Shown piece by piece: positions 1-7,115 of a stretch of DNA of 12,326 nucleotides. The translations under genes were made by a program, and so were the position numbers. The notes beneath the pieces were generated by a model. It saw only the letters and a list, made by a program, of their open reading frames with translations. It did no database searches and had not been told where the DNA came from. Each line of letters starts with the position of its first letter. Position 1 is the stretch's first letter. The stretch lies in the NCBI GenBank assembly GCA_021772875.1, contig JAJFLD010000201.1:1-12326 (forward strand), in the 5' to 3' direction. Source of the stretch: Ghiorsea sp. GTDB taxonomy: Bacteria > Pseudomonadota > Zetaproteobacteria > Mariprofundales > Mariprofundaceae.

Positions 1-126
1 CGCGCAGAATATTTCGATAAATATTACCCCTTCCCCAAAGTGATATTTATTTTAGCCTCAAACAACGCAGTTAGCAAAATAATCCATCCTGACGGTATGG
101 CAGTTGTCGTGGTGGTTAAATTCTAA
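1..126 (+). CDS. 3' end of an unrecognised gene (partial)
   Basis: The first frame is open from base 1 to a TAA at 124-126 and gives 41 residues. The segment starts RAEYFDKYYPF and ends in a run of valines followed by Lys-Phe. Its alternating hydrophobic pattern suggests C-terminal beta strands of a folded protein. The 5' part lies outside the window and I do not recognise the family. The frame could be open by chance, but its composition looks like protein. No terminator hairpin directly follows the stop. Confidence 0.4.
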   Translation, partial: RAEYFDKYYPFPKVIFILASNNAVSKIIHPDGMAVVVVVKF

Positions 127-379
127 ATTCAATGTTCTATCGACGATTGTCTAGAATTTTTCTTGCTCATCAGCATCATTGGAGCGGTTGATGAAGTTTA
201 ATTGAATGTCCGCCAAACTGACGTTGACTCTCCCGTATTGCTCACTTGATGTGTACTTTCCTTTTTATGATTTTATAAAAACGGGCTTGATGATAATAAA
301 CCACGACATGCGGACTAATCCAGAAGTGCCCACACTCCATTCAAAACGATAGGTTATCTTGTCTGAAATGGCGAATAAT
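127..379. other. Gene-poor region with possible decayed coding remnant
   Basis: This stretch holds no intact gene with a start codon and ribosome binding site. On the minus strand one reading frame stays open from about 400 down to a TAA at 265-267. It then stays open again, in the same frame, from 264 to a TAG at 151-153. The second part gives 37 protein-like residues (ending NRSNDADEQEKF) but has no ATG. It may be a decayed gene 3' end or a chance opening. Confidence 0.3.
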
Positions 380-416
380 AGAAAAGCCTGCAAACACTAG
401 GTTTACAGGCTTTTCT
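380..416 (-). terminator. Rho-independent terminator of tRNA-Ala (possibly bidirectional)
   Basis: A stem of 11 bp (380-390 with 406-416), one C/A mismatch (391/405), 4 more pairs (392-395 with 401-404) and a 5-nt loop (396-400). The outer part pairs AAAA with TTTT, so both strands end in a short T run. Read on the minus strand it lies about 20 nt beyond the CCA end of the tRNA and is followed by TTTTCTATT. It is placed to end the tRNA transcript, and could also stop plus-strand transcripts from the left. Confidence 0.8.
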
Positions 417-437
417 AAAGTTTCGTGGCTGATAATT

Positions 438-513
438 TGGTGGAGCCTAGCGGGATCGAACCGCTGACCTGTTCGCTGCCAGCGAACCGCTCTCCCAGCT
501 GAGCTAAGGCCCC
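438..513 (-). tRNA. tRNA-Ala (anticodon GGC)
   Basis: On the minus strand a full 76-nt cloverleaf can be drawn: 7-bp acceptor stem, D arm, 5-bp anticodon stem GTTCG/CGAAC with loop CTGGCAG (anticodon GGC), 5-nt variable loop, T arm with TTCGATC, discriminator A and an encoded CCA. The acceptor stem contains the G3:U70 wobble pair that alanyl-tRNA synthetase recognises. It reads GCC and GCU codons. It is transcribed away from trpE, has its own promoter upstream and a hairpin terminator downstream. Confidence 0.97.
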
Positions 514-548
514 ATTTTGAAGATGTTTAAAACATCGCAATCTCAAAA

Positions 549-577
549 GTGAGCCGCATTTAGCCATGCTGCATAAT
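549..577 (+). promoter_or_regulatory. Candidate trpE promoter
   Basis: CATAAT at 572-577 matches the sigma-70 -10 hexamer at 5 of 6 bases. The -35 is poor (GTGAGC at 549-554, 17 nt upstream). It would place the transcript start near 584, about 35 nt before trpE, leaving no room for a leader peptide or attenuator. The -10 lies inside the spacer of the divergent tRNA promoter, so the two probably exclude each other. A 7-bp inverted repeat flanks this area (ATGCTGC 566-572, GCAGCAT 592-598). Confidence 0.4.
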
Positions 578-586
578 TTGTGTCAA
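557..586 (-). promoter_or_regulatory. Promoter of tRNA-Ala
   Basis: On the minus strand a perfect -35 TTGACA (586-581) is followed after 17 or 18 nt by a weak -10, CTAAAT or TAAATG (563-557). The bases after the -10, CGGCTC, are GC-rich, as is common at stringently controlled stable-RNA promoters. The mature tRNA starts about 45 nt downstream. The leader contains the short palindrome GATGTTT-T-AAACATC (522-536). Assignment is from consensus match only. Confidence 0.55.
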
Positions 587-619
587 CATACGCAGCATTA
601 AAATTTTGGAGTTAGAGCT

Positions 620-2074
620 GTGAAACTTTTTCAACGCATTTTGTCTGCTGATTGTGATACACCCGTATCGCTGTTTTCACGTTTACGTGGTGAGCACGAC
701 TGCTTTTTATTTGAAAGCGCTGAGGGTGGCGAACATTGGGGCCGCTACAGCATTCTGGGGTTTGACCCTGCTGCGATTGCCATCGAAAAGACCGATGGTT
801 TAACGGTTACAAATCGCGATGGTGAAAAACAATTCACTGCAGACGCTGATGTTCTTTCATGGATTCGTGAGCATGTTATCCACCATGAAAAAATCACGCT
901 TGCAAGCGGCGAAACCAACACCCTGCCTTTCACTGGCGGTGCGGTGGGTTATTTCTCTTACGACATCATTCATCGTTTTGAGCCGGGTATTGAGGCATCA
1001 ATCACTGATGATGTGATTGCAGCTTATATGCTGATTGATCGTTTTGTGATTCATGACAACCTCAAAGGCATTGTTCATCTTTGTGTTTTAGAATCGGGGC
1101 AAGATGCTGCGGATTTGATTCTGGATGCCATTGAAAACACCTTGGCAACTACGCCACCACCATTGCCTTTTCATGCTACCGCGCAAGAAGGTCTGGCTCT
1201 AGAAGTCCCACCTTCCAATGTTTCACAACAAGAATACGAAGGCATGGTAGAAAAAGCAAAAGCATACATCCTTGCTGGTGATATTTTCCAAGTGGTTGTT
1301 TCTCAACGCTTTTCTAAAGCATTGGATGTTGACCCACTAAGCATTTACCGCGCAGTGCGCCACATTAACCCATCGCCCTATTTATTTTATATGAGCATTC
1401 AGGATGTAACTTTAATTGGTTCATCCCCTGAAATATTGGTTCGCAAAGAGGGTAATAAAGCCATTGTGCGACCACTTGCTGGCACACGCCCTCGCGGTAA
1501 AACGGCAAAAGAAGATTCAGCACTTGAAAAAGAGCTGTTGGCAGACACCAAAGAAATTGCCGAACATGTCATGCTGGTGGATTTAGGCCGCAATGATTTG
1601 GGTAGAGTCAGTCAATTTGGTACGGTGAAAGTCACCGACTCTATGTCTGTGGAGCGTTATTCCCATGTAATGCATATTGTCTCACAGGTTGAAGGCACAT
1701 TGCGCCATGATGTGGATGCTATTGATTTATTGGCGGCCACATTCCCTGCTGGCACCTTATCAGGGGCACCAAAAATAAGGGCCATGCAAATCATTGATGA
1801 ACTGGAGGGTCAAGCGCGTGGCCCATATGGTGGTTGTATTGGCCATATTTCTTTTGGTGGTGAAAATATGGATACTGCCATCATTATTCGCACAGCTGTG
1901 ATTAAAGATGGGCAATTGCATGTACAAGCAGGCGCTGGTTTGGTGGCCGATTCTGTGCCTGAAACTGAATATCAAGAGTGTGTGAACAAAGCTTCTGCTA
2001 TGTTTCGCGCCGTGGCGCTGGCAAGCGCACAAGAAAACAATGCTGTTTATAAAAGTACGCGAGGAAAATCATGA
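620..2074 (+). CDS. trpE: Anthranilate synthase component I
   Basis: TrpE converts chorismate to anthranilate, using ammonia passed on from TrpG, in the first committed step of tryptophan synthesis. The 484 residues carry the family signatures: an N-terminal FLFES motif (about 29-33), where tryptophan binds for feedback inhibition; GDIFQVVVSQRF (220-231); GSSPEIL (267-273); PLAGTRPRG (285-293); HVMLVDLGRND (316-326); FPAGTLSGAPK (375-385); and QAGAGLVADS (436-445). The length is usual for a stand-alone TrpE. The start is GTG at 620 with GGAG at 608-611, 8 nt upstream; no better start lies nearby. It overlaps trpG by 4 nt (ATGA), as expected for partners made in equal amounts. The LFES motif and the trp context favour TrpE over PabB. 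It is the first gene of a long plus-strand series. Confidence 0.96.
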   Translation: MKLFQRILSADCDTPVSLFSRLRGEHDCFLFESAEGGEHWGRYSILGFDPAAIAIEKTDGLTVTNRDGEKQFTADADVLSWIREHVIHHEKITLASGETNTLPFTGGAVGYFSYDIIHRFEPGIEASITDDVIAAYMLIDRFVIHDNLKGIVHLCVLESGQDAADLILDAIENTLATTPPPLPFHATAQEGLALEVPPSNVSQQEYEGMVEKAKAYILAGDIFQVVVSQRFSKALDVDPLSIYRAVRHINPSPYLFYMSIQDVTLIGSSPEILVRKEGNKAIVRPLAGTRPRGKTAKEDSALEKELLADTKEIAEHVMLVDLGRNDLGRVSQFGTVKVTDSMSVERYSHVMHIVSQVEGTLRHDVDAIDLLAATFPAGTLSGAPKIRAMQIIDELEGQARGPYGGCIGHISFGGENMDTAIIIRTAVIKDGQLHVQAGAGLVADSVPETEYQECVNKASAMFRAVALASAQENNAVYKSTRGKS

Positions 2075-2652
2075 CTTCCGCTCAACCATCGACAACTTTG
2101 GTCATCGATAATTACGATTCCTTCACCTTTAATTTGGTGCAATATTTAGGTGAGCTTGGCGATACGCCTTTAGTTTACCGCAACGATAAAATCAGCATGT
2201 CGGAAATTGAAGACTTAAAACCTTCTCGTATCTTGGTTTCCCCAGGCCCTTGCACGCCGCACGAAGCAGGCATCTCCAAAGCTGTGATTGAACACTTTTC
2301 AGGCAAACTTCCCATTTTGGGTGTTTGTTTGGGCCATCAAGCTATTGGTGAGGTGTTTGGCGGCAAAGTGATTCGTGCGCCCCGCCTAATGCATGGCAAA
2401 GTCAGCCCGATTTTTCATGATGAAGCAGGCATCTTTAAAGGATTACCCACCCCCTTTATTGCTACGCGTTATCACTCCTTGATTGTTGAAGAACCACTGC
2501 CCGATAGCTTGGTGCGCACGGCATGGACAGCAGAGGGTGAGTTGATGGGTTTAAGGCATCGCGAACATCCAACCTTTGGACTGCAATTTCACCCTGAATC
2601 CATTTTAACTGAACATGGCCACACCATGCTCAAAAATTTCTTGGAATTATAA
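2071..2652 (+). CDS. trpG: Anthranilate synthase component II (glutamine amidotransferase)
   Basis: A class I glutamine amidotransferase that releases ammonia from glutamine and delivers it to TrpE. The 193 residues begin with the typical VIDNYDSFTFNLVQYLGELG (11-30), then SPGPCTP (57-63), the nucleophile elbow GVCLGHQ with catalytic Cys86, RYHSL (133-137), and HPES with His174 and Glu176 completing the triad. It is not fused to TrpD. The ATG at 2071 overlaps the trpE stop and has GAGGA at 2061-2065. In many bacteria this subunit is shared with PabB for folate synthesis (PabA role); whether that applies here cannot be told from the window. Confidence 0.96.
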   Translation: MTSAQPSTTLVIDNYDSFTFNLVQYLGELGDTPLVYRNDKISMSEIEDLKPSRILVSPGPCTPHEAGISKAVIEHFSGKLPILGVCLGHQAIGEVFGGKVIRAPRLMHGKVSPIFHDEAGIFKGLPTPFIATRYHSLIVEEPLPDSLVRTAWTAEGELMGLRHREHPTFGLQFHPESILTEHGHTMLKNFLEL

Positions 2653-2653
2653 T

Positions 2654-3685
2654 ATGAACAATACTTACACCATACAACAAGCCATTGCCGATACCCAAAA
2701 AGGCATAGGCCTTGATAGCCAACAAGCTGAAGCTGTGTTCAACCAAATCATGTTGGGTGAAGCCACACCTGCCCAAATTGGTGCCTTGCTGATGGGCTTG
2801 AGTATCAATGGCGAAACGCCCGACTTGGTTGCAGGTGCTGCACGCGCCATGCGCCATGCTGCCACTGAAATTCAACCACAGGTGACAGGTTTGCTTGATA
2901 CTTGTGGTACAGGTGGTGATGGTTCCTCAACCTTTAATATCTCTACAACCGTAGCTTTGGTGACTGCTGCTGCAGGTGTGCCAGTCGCCAAACATGGCAA
3001 CCGCGCGATTTCTTCCAAATCGGGTAGTGCCGATGTGTTAGAAGCTTTGGGTGTGAAGCTGGACATCACACCTGAGCAAGTGGCTGCCTGTGTCGATGAA
3101 GTGGGCATTGGATTTTTATTTGCGCCCCAATGTCATCCTGCTATGCAATATGCAGGCCCTGTGCGCCGTGAAATGGGTGTACGCTCAGTGTTTAACTTGC
3201 TTGGCCCACTCACCAACCCTGCTGGGGCTGATTATCAAATCTTAGGTGTGTTTGGTGAAGATAAATTGGCTTTGGTTGCAGGTGCATTGTCCCAGCTTGG
3301 TTGCAAACGTGCTTTGGTGGTTCATGGTCGCGATGGTCTTGATGAAATCACCACCACCACCATCACCGATGCCGTGTGGGTTGAAGCTGGCAAAACACCC
3401 CACCGCTTTGAAATTGACCCTGCTGCTTTTGGTATGCCTTATGCCACACCTGAAGCATTGCAGGGTGGTGATGCAGCGCTGAATGCCGAAATCATCAAAC
3501 ATATTTTAGCCGGTGTACAAGGTGCAGGCCGCGACATCGTGTTGCTCAATACTGCTGCTGCTTTATGGGTGGCTGGCAAAGTGGAAAGCATTGCGGATGG
3601 ACTAGGCCTTGCTGCACAAACCATTGATTCAGGCAAAGCCACTGCAACATTGGATGCTTTGATTGCATTTACCAATCAATCATAA
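2654..3685 (+). CDS. trpD: Anthranilate phosphoribosyltransferase
   Basis: TrpD transfers the phosphoribosyl group of PRPP to anthranilate, the second step of tryptophan synthesis. The 343 residues are the normal family length. The PRPP and anthranilate binding segments are intact: DTCGTGGDGSSTFNIST (82-98), KHGNRAISSKSGSAD (113-127), and the RREMGVRSVFNLLGPLTNP region. I place the start at ATG 2654, 1 nt after the trpG stop, with GGA at 2643-2645. The frame also opens at ATG 2615, but that would add 13 residues overlapping trpG and unlike the family. A Thr-rich stretch (ITTTTITD) replaces the usual loop after GLDEI, which is unusual but not disabling. The stop is followed after only 7 nt by the repeat-bounded GxxExxY gene. 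Confidence 0.96.
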   Translation: MNNTYTIQQAIADTQKGIGLDSQQAEAVFNQIMLGEATPAQIGALLMGLSINGETPDLVAGAARAMRHAATEIQPQVTGLLDTCGTGGDGSSTFNISTTVALVTAAAGVPVAKHGNRAISSKSGSADVLEALGVKLDITPEQVAACVDEVGIGFLFAPQCHPAMQYAGPVRREMGVRSVFNLLGPLTNPAGADYQILGVFGEDKLALVAGALSQLGCKRALVVHGRDGLDEITTTTITDAVWVEAGKTPHRFEIDPAAFGMPYATPEALQGGDAALNAEIIKHILAGVQGAGRDIVLLNTAAALWVAGKVESIADGLGLAAQTIDSGKATATLDALIAFTNQS

Positions 3686-3691
3686 ATATAT

Positions 3692-4096
3692 ATGAACCGC
3701 AGAGTACGCGAAGTTACGCAGAGTTTAGATGAATTAAGTCATTATATTATAGGTGCTGCGATGACTGTTCACACAGCACTTGGTGCAGGTCTGCTTGAAT
3801 CAGCTTATGAACATTGTTTGCTTTATGAATTAAATAAACAGGGGTTTAAAACGCAATCACAAATCACTTTGCCCATACGGTATGATGGTCAAGCTATTGA
3901 TGCAGGTTATCGTATTGATTTAATGGTTGAAGATTCAATTATCATTGAACTAAAAACTGTAGAACACTTACTGCCTATTCACACTGCGCAACTATTATCT
4001 TATTTAAAAATGTCAAACAAGAAACTCGGCTTACTTATTAACTTTAATGTCACTAGCCTTAAAAATGGCATCAAACGGGTAGCCAATGCTTTATAA
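3692..4096 (+). CDS. GxxExxY family protein (PD-(D/E)XK-like), unknown function
   Basis: The 134 residues belong to the GxxExxY family (PDDEXK_3 group), small proteins with a predicted nuclease-like fold and no established role. Visible are the naming motif G33-L-L-E36-S-A-Y39, then Asp76 in YRIDLMV, the E86-L-K88 motif, and Q100/Y104 in HTAQLLSYLK: a plausible complete active site. The domain proper begins at about residue 12 (LDELSHYIIGAAM). The preceding MNRRVREVTQS is translated from the flanking repeat. No Shine-Dalgarno sequence is seen before ATG 3692, and the trpD stop is 6 nt upstream, so translation is probably coupled to trpD. It is more AT-rich than the trp genes, which fits later acquisition. 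A role in tryptophan synthesis is not expected. Confidence 0.9.
   Translation: MNRRVREVTQSLDELSHYIIGAAMTVHTALGAGLLESAYEHCLLYELNKQGFKTQSQITLPIRYDGQAIDAGYRIDLMVEDSIIIELKTVEHLLPIHTAQLLSYLKMSNKKLGLLINFNVTSLKNGIKRVANAL
3693..3724 (+). repeat. Left inverted-repeat arm of the GxxExxY cassette
   Basis: It begins TGAACCGCAGAG and is built of three degenerate 10-bp direct units: ACCGCAGAGT (3696-3705), ACGCGAAGTT (3706-3715) and ACGCAGAGTT (3716-3725). It pairs with 4098-4129. The start codon of the gene is half in flanking DNA and half in the arm, so the first 11 residues are encoded by repeat sequence. Confidence 0.85.
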
Positions 4097-4097
4097 C

Positions 4098-4129
4098 ACT
4101 TTGCGTAACTCCGCGTACTTTGCGGTTCA
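4098..4129 (-). repeat. Right inverted-repeat arm of the GxxExxY cassette
   Basis: The reverse complement of this arm matches 3693-3724 at 29 of 32 positions. The three differences are A/G changes; as RNA, two become G-U pairs and one an A/C mismatch, so the mRNA could form a long stem closing over the gene. The arm begins 1 nt after the GxxExxY stop codon and ends 17 nt before trpC, just before its ribosome binding site. Confidence 0.85.
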
Positions 4130-4146
4130 AAAAAGGTAACCAAAAA

Positions 4147-4938
4147 ATGAGCTCAATTTTAAATGAAATCGCCGTCTACAAACGTGAGTGGGTAACCACT
4201 TGCAAAAAAAGGGTGAGCGAACAAACACTTTTAGCCCAGTGTAAAAATATCGAACCCTTAGACTTTGCAGATGCTTTAATTGAACGCATCAAAAACAAAC
4301 AGAATGCAGTGATTGCCGAAGTGAAAAAAGCATCGCCTTCCAAAGGTGTGATTCGCGAAGATTTTGACCCTGTCAGCATTGCTACTGCTTATGAGCAAGG
4401 TGGTGCAACATGTTTGTCTGTGCTCACCGATGTGAAATATTTTCAAGGTGACGACCAGTTTGTGCGTGATATTCGCCAAGCTGTGAACATCCCCGTTTTG
4501 CGCAAAGATTTTATGCTCGATCCTTATCAAATCGTTGAAGCGCGTGCCATGGGTGCAAGCTGCATATTGCTGATTATGGCGATGATTGAAGATGGTTTAG
4601 CACAAGAGCTGTGTGCCGCAGCCCTAGAGCTTGGTTTATCTGTGCTGCCAGAAGTACATGATGCCAAAGAGTTAGAACGCGCCATGGATTTGAACACACC
4701 ACTGCTGGGCATCAACAATCGCAATTTACACACCTTTGATATCACCCTGCAAACCACCCTTGATTTATTGGCTGAAATCCCGCCTGAGCGCACCACCATC
4801 ACCGAATCAGGCATTTTTACTTTTGCCGATATTCAGCTGATGAATCAACATCATGTGTATGGTTTCTTAGTGGGTGAATCATTGATGCGCCAAGAAAATC
4901 CAGGCACGGCCCTACAACTATTATTAGGCAAATCATGA
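4147..4938 (+). CDS. trpC: Indole-3-glycerol phosphate synthase
   Basis: TrpC closes the indole ring of CdRP to give indole-3-glycerol phosphate. The 263 residues form a single TIM-barrel domain without a TrpF fusion. Catalytic and binding signatures are intact: IAEVKKASPSKG (56-67, with Glu58 and Lys60), SVLTDVKYFQG (91-101), VLRKDF (117-122, Lys120), LPEVHD (167-172, Glu169), GINNRNL (188-194) and TESG (219-222, Glu220). I place the start at ATG 4147, with AAGG at 4133-4136. The frame extends upstream to a TTG at 4120 inside the cassette repeat, which would add nine residues foreign to the family. The stop overlaps the next gene by 4 nt. Its separation from trpD by the cassette is the odd feature here. 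Confidence 0.96.
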   Translation: MSSILNEIAVYKREWVTTCKKRVSEQTLLAQCKNIEPLDFADALIERIKNKQNAVIAEVKKASPSKGVIREDFDPVSIATAYEQGGATCLSVLTDVKYFQGDDQFVRDIRQAVNIPVLRKDFMLDPYQIVEARAMGASCILLIMAMIEDGLAQELCAAALELGLSVLPEVHDAKELERAMDLNTPLLGINNRNLHTFDITLQTTLDLLAEIPPERTTITESGIFTFADIQLMNQHHVYGFLVGESLMRQENPGTALQLLLGKS

Positions 4939-7115
4939 ACCTCAAGCAAACACCAAAGCACATTTTATCCTACCCCAAATATTGGGCGGCTGCCCATGAA
5001 CCCCCTGCTTATCAATTGCCCATGTGCAAAGCCGACATGGACGCATTGGGCTGGGATAGTTGCGATATCGTGTTGGTGACAGGTGATGCCTACGTCGATT
5101 TGCCAAGCTTTGGTATGGCAGTGGTTGGTCGCGCTTTGGAAGCCCAAGGTTTCCGTGTTGGCATTATTGCTCAACCCGACTGGAAATCTGCCGATGCCTT
5201 CCGCGCCCTTGGTAAACCCAATCTTTTTTGGGGTGTCACTGCAGGCAATATGGATTCCATGGTTAATCGCTACACATCTGAGCGTAAAATTCGTTCTGAT
5301 GATGCCTACACTCCCGGTGATGTGGGTGGCAAACGCCCTGATCGGGCAGTGACTGTATATGCCCAACGCTGCCGCGAAGCATTTAAAGGTGTGCCTGTGG
5401 TGATTGGTGGTATTGAAGCCAGTTTGCGGCGCATTGCCCATTATGATTATTGGTCGGACAAAGTTCGCCGCTCAGTCTTGATGGATTCCAAAGCTGATAT
5501 GCTTGTGTATGGCAATGGTGAGCGTCAAATCATCGAAATTGCCCACCGCCTTGGCGCAAGTGAAGACATCAAGTCTATGGTCAATATTCGGGGTACAGCC
5601 GTGATGGTTAAAGGCGTGCCTGCTGGTTGGCTGGAAAAAGATAGCAGTGAAATCGATACGCCTGGTGCACTGATTCAACATGCCGACCCATATCTGATGG
5701 CAGGCAACCAAAGTAATTGTGATGAAAAGAAATTACATCGCGAACGCGAAAAAACAGCACCTATCTCAATCTTAGATGTCTCCAAACAGCGTGAACACAC
5801 CGTGATTCGTCTGCCTTCGTATGAAGCTGTGGCAGAAGATGAAGTGTTGTATGCCCATGCCTCGCGTCTGCTGCATTTGGAAACCAATCCGGGTAATGCA
5901 CGCGCTTTGATTCAGCAGCATGGCAGCCGCGAAGTTTGGATTAACCCACCTCCTATCCCACTCAGCACCGAAGAATTGGATGCTGTTTTTGATTTGCCTT
6001 ATTCGCGCCTGCCCTACATCGGGTATGGCGATATCAAAGCCAAGGCCTCAAAAATCCCTGCCTATGAAATGATTAAAAATTCGGTGAATATCATGCGTGG
6101 TTGTTTTGGGGGTTGCACATTTTGCTCTATCACTGAACACGAAGGCCGCATCATTCAAAGTCGTTCTGAAGCTTCGATTTTAAAAGAGGTTGAAGCCATT
6201 CGTGATAAAACACCTGGCTTTAGTGGTGTTATTTCTGATTTGGGTGGCCCAACGGCGAATATGTATCGCTTAAAATGCAAGTCGGCCGAGATTGAAGCGG
6301 CATGCCGCAGACCTTCATGTGTATTCCCAGGCATCTGCGAAAATTTGAACACCAATCATGATCCACTCATCAAGCTTTATCGCAAAACGCGTAGCTTAAA
6401 AGGCATCAAACGCGTCTTTATTGCATCGGGTTTGCGTTATGATTTGGCAGTGGAATCCCCTGCGTATATCAAGGAGCTGGTAAGCCATCACGTGGGTGGA
6501 TACCTCAAAATTGCACCTGAACATACCGAAGGTGGGCCACTTGATAAAATGATGAAACCCGGCATCGGCAGCTACGATGCGTTCAGGGCATTGTTTGATA
6601 AATTTTCCAAAGAAGTCGGCAAGAAACAGTATTTGATTCCTTATTTCATTGCTGCCCATCCGGGCACCACCGATGAAGACATGCTGCACTTGGCACTATG
6701 GTTGAAAAAGAATCAATATAAGGCCGACCAAGTCCAAGCCTTTTTGCCCTCTCCCATGTCCACAGCTGCAGCCATGTATCGTTCTGGCCGTAATCCTTTG
6801 AAAAAAATAAGCCGCGTGCAAGCCAAATACAGCGAACCCGTAGCCATTCCACGCCGCAAAAAACAACGCGACCTACACAAAGCGTTTCTGCGTTATCACG
6901 ATAAAGACAACTGGCCTATGTTACGCGAAGCACTCAAAAAAATGGGGCGCAGTGATTTGATTGGCAGTGGTGAAGATCAGCTTATTCCTGCTTATCAATC
7001 CGCACCGCAATCCACATCGAAAAAAGATGGCGTTTCTTTCCGCACCCAACACTCTCGTGTCGAGAGAAAGGGAAACCCAACACGCCACGCCAAGAAAATT
7101 CCTAGATCAGTATGA
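4935..7115 (+). CDS. ygiQ: YgiQ family radical SAM protein (UPF0313)
   Basis: A 726-residue radical SAM enzyme of the YgiQ family, close in length to the E. coli member; its reaction is not established. The N-terminal region contains the family's conserved YWAAAHEPPAYQLP-like opening (about 18-30), KADMDALGWDSCDIVLVTGDAYVD and GGIEASLRR. The radical SAM cluster motif is Cys390-x3-Cys394-x2-Cys397 (MRGCFGGCTFC), followed by an SDLGGPTANMY segment and KIAPEHTEGG. The last 100 residues or so are basic, as in the family's C-terminal domain. It starts in an ATGA overlap with trpC, with AGG at 4926-4928, and ends in an ATGA overlap with rsmB. The extreme tail (from about residue 695) includes a small hairpin-forming DNA segment and may be poorly conserved. 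Confidence 0.95.
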   Translation: MNLKQTPKHILSYPKYWAAAHEPPAYQLPMCKADMDALGWDSCDIVLVTGDAYVDLPSFGMAVVGRALEAQGFRVGIIAQPDWKSADAFRALGKPNLFWGVTAGNMDSMVNRYTSERKIRSDDAYTPGDVGGKRPDRAVTVYAQRCREAFKGVPVVIGGIEASLRRIAHYDYWSDKVRRSVLMDSKADMLVYGNGERQIIEIAHRLGASEDIKSMVNIRGTAVMVKGVPAGWLEKDSSEIDTPGALIQHADPYLMAGNQSNCDEKKLHREREKTAPISILDVSKQREHTVIRLPSYEAVAEDEVLYAHASRLLHLETNPGNARALIQQHGSREVWINPPPIPLSTEELDAVFDLPYSRLPYIGYGDIKAKASKIPAYEMIKNSVNIMRGCFGGCTFCSITEHEGRIIQSRSEASILKEVEAIRDKTPGFSGVISDLGGPTANMYRLKCKSAEIEAACRRPSCVFPGICENLNTNHDPLIKLYRKTRSLKGIKRVFIASGLRYDLAVESPAYIKELVSHHVGGYLKIAPEHTEGGPLDKMMKPGIGSYDAFRALFDKFSKEVGKKQYLIPYFIAAHPGTTDEDMLHLALWLKKNQYKADQVQAFLPSPMSTAAAMYRSGRNPLKKISRVQAKYSEPVAIPRRKKQRDLHKAFLRYHDKDNWPMLREALKKMGRSDLIGSGEDQLIPAYQSAPQSTSKKDGVSFRTQHSRVERKGNPTRHAKKIPRSV

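Larger units (their letters stand above)
3693..4129 (+). mobile_element. Candidate inserted cassette: GxxExxY gene inside 32-bp inverted repeats
   Basis: The two ends (3693-3724 and 4098-4129) are inverted copies of each other, matching at 29 of 32 positions, and the block between them is almost exactly one GxxExxY gene. It lies between trpD and trpC, which are normally adjacent, so insertion into an existing operon is the simplest reading. There is no transposase and no clear target-site duplication. If it moves, it would depend on factors elsewhere or on recombination between repeats. Both trpD and the trpC ribosome binding site are left whole. Confidence 0.5.

Noticed and set aside
514..619. 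A trp leader peptide with attenuator before trpE
   Set aside because: There is no short ORF with tandem Trp codons and no terminator-antiterminator pair; the space from the likely transcript start to trpE is only about 35 nt.
2615..2653. Upstream ATG extending trpD by 13 codons
   Set aside because: It lies inside trpG, and the extra residues do not resemble TrpD; ATG 2654 has a suitable ribosome binding site and gives the family's length.
4120..4146. TTG start extending trpC by nine codons
   Set aside because: It lies in the cassette repeat arm, and the added residues are repeat-derived; ATG 4147 has AAGG upstream.
4965..5441. 158-codon minus-strand ORF inside ygiQ
   Set aside because: It is a shadow of the well-supported ygiQ frame, with a His/Cys/Gly-rich composition typical of antisense translation and no ribosome binding site.
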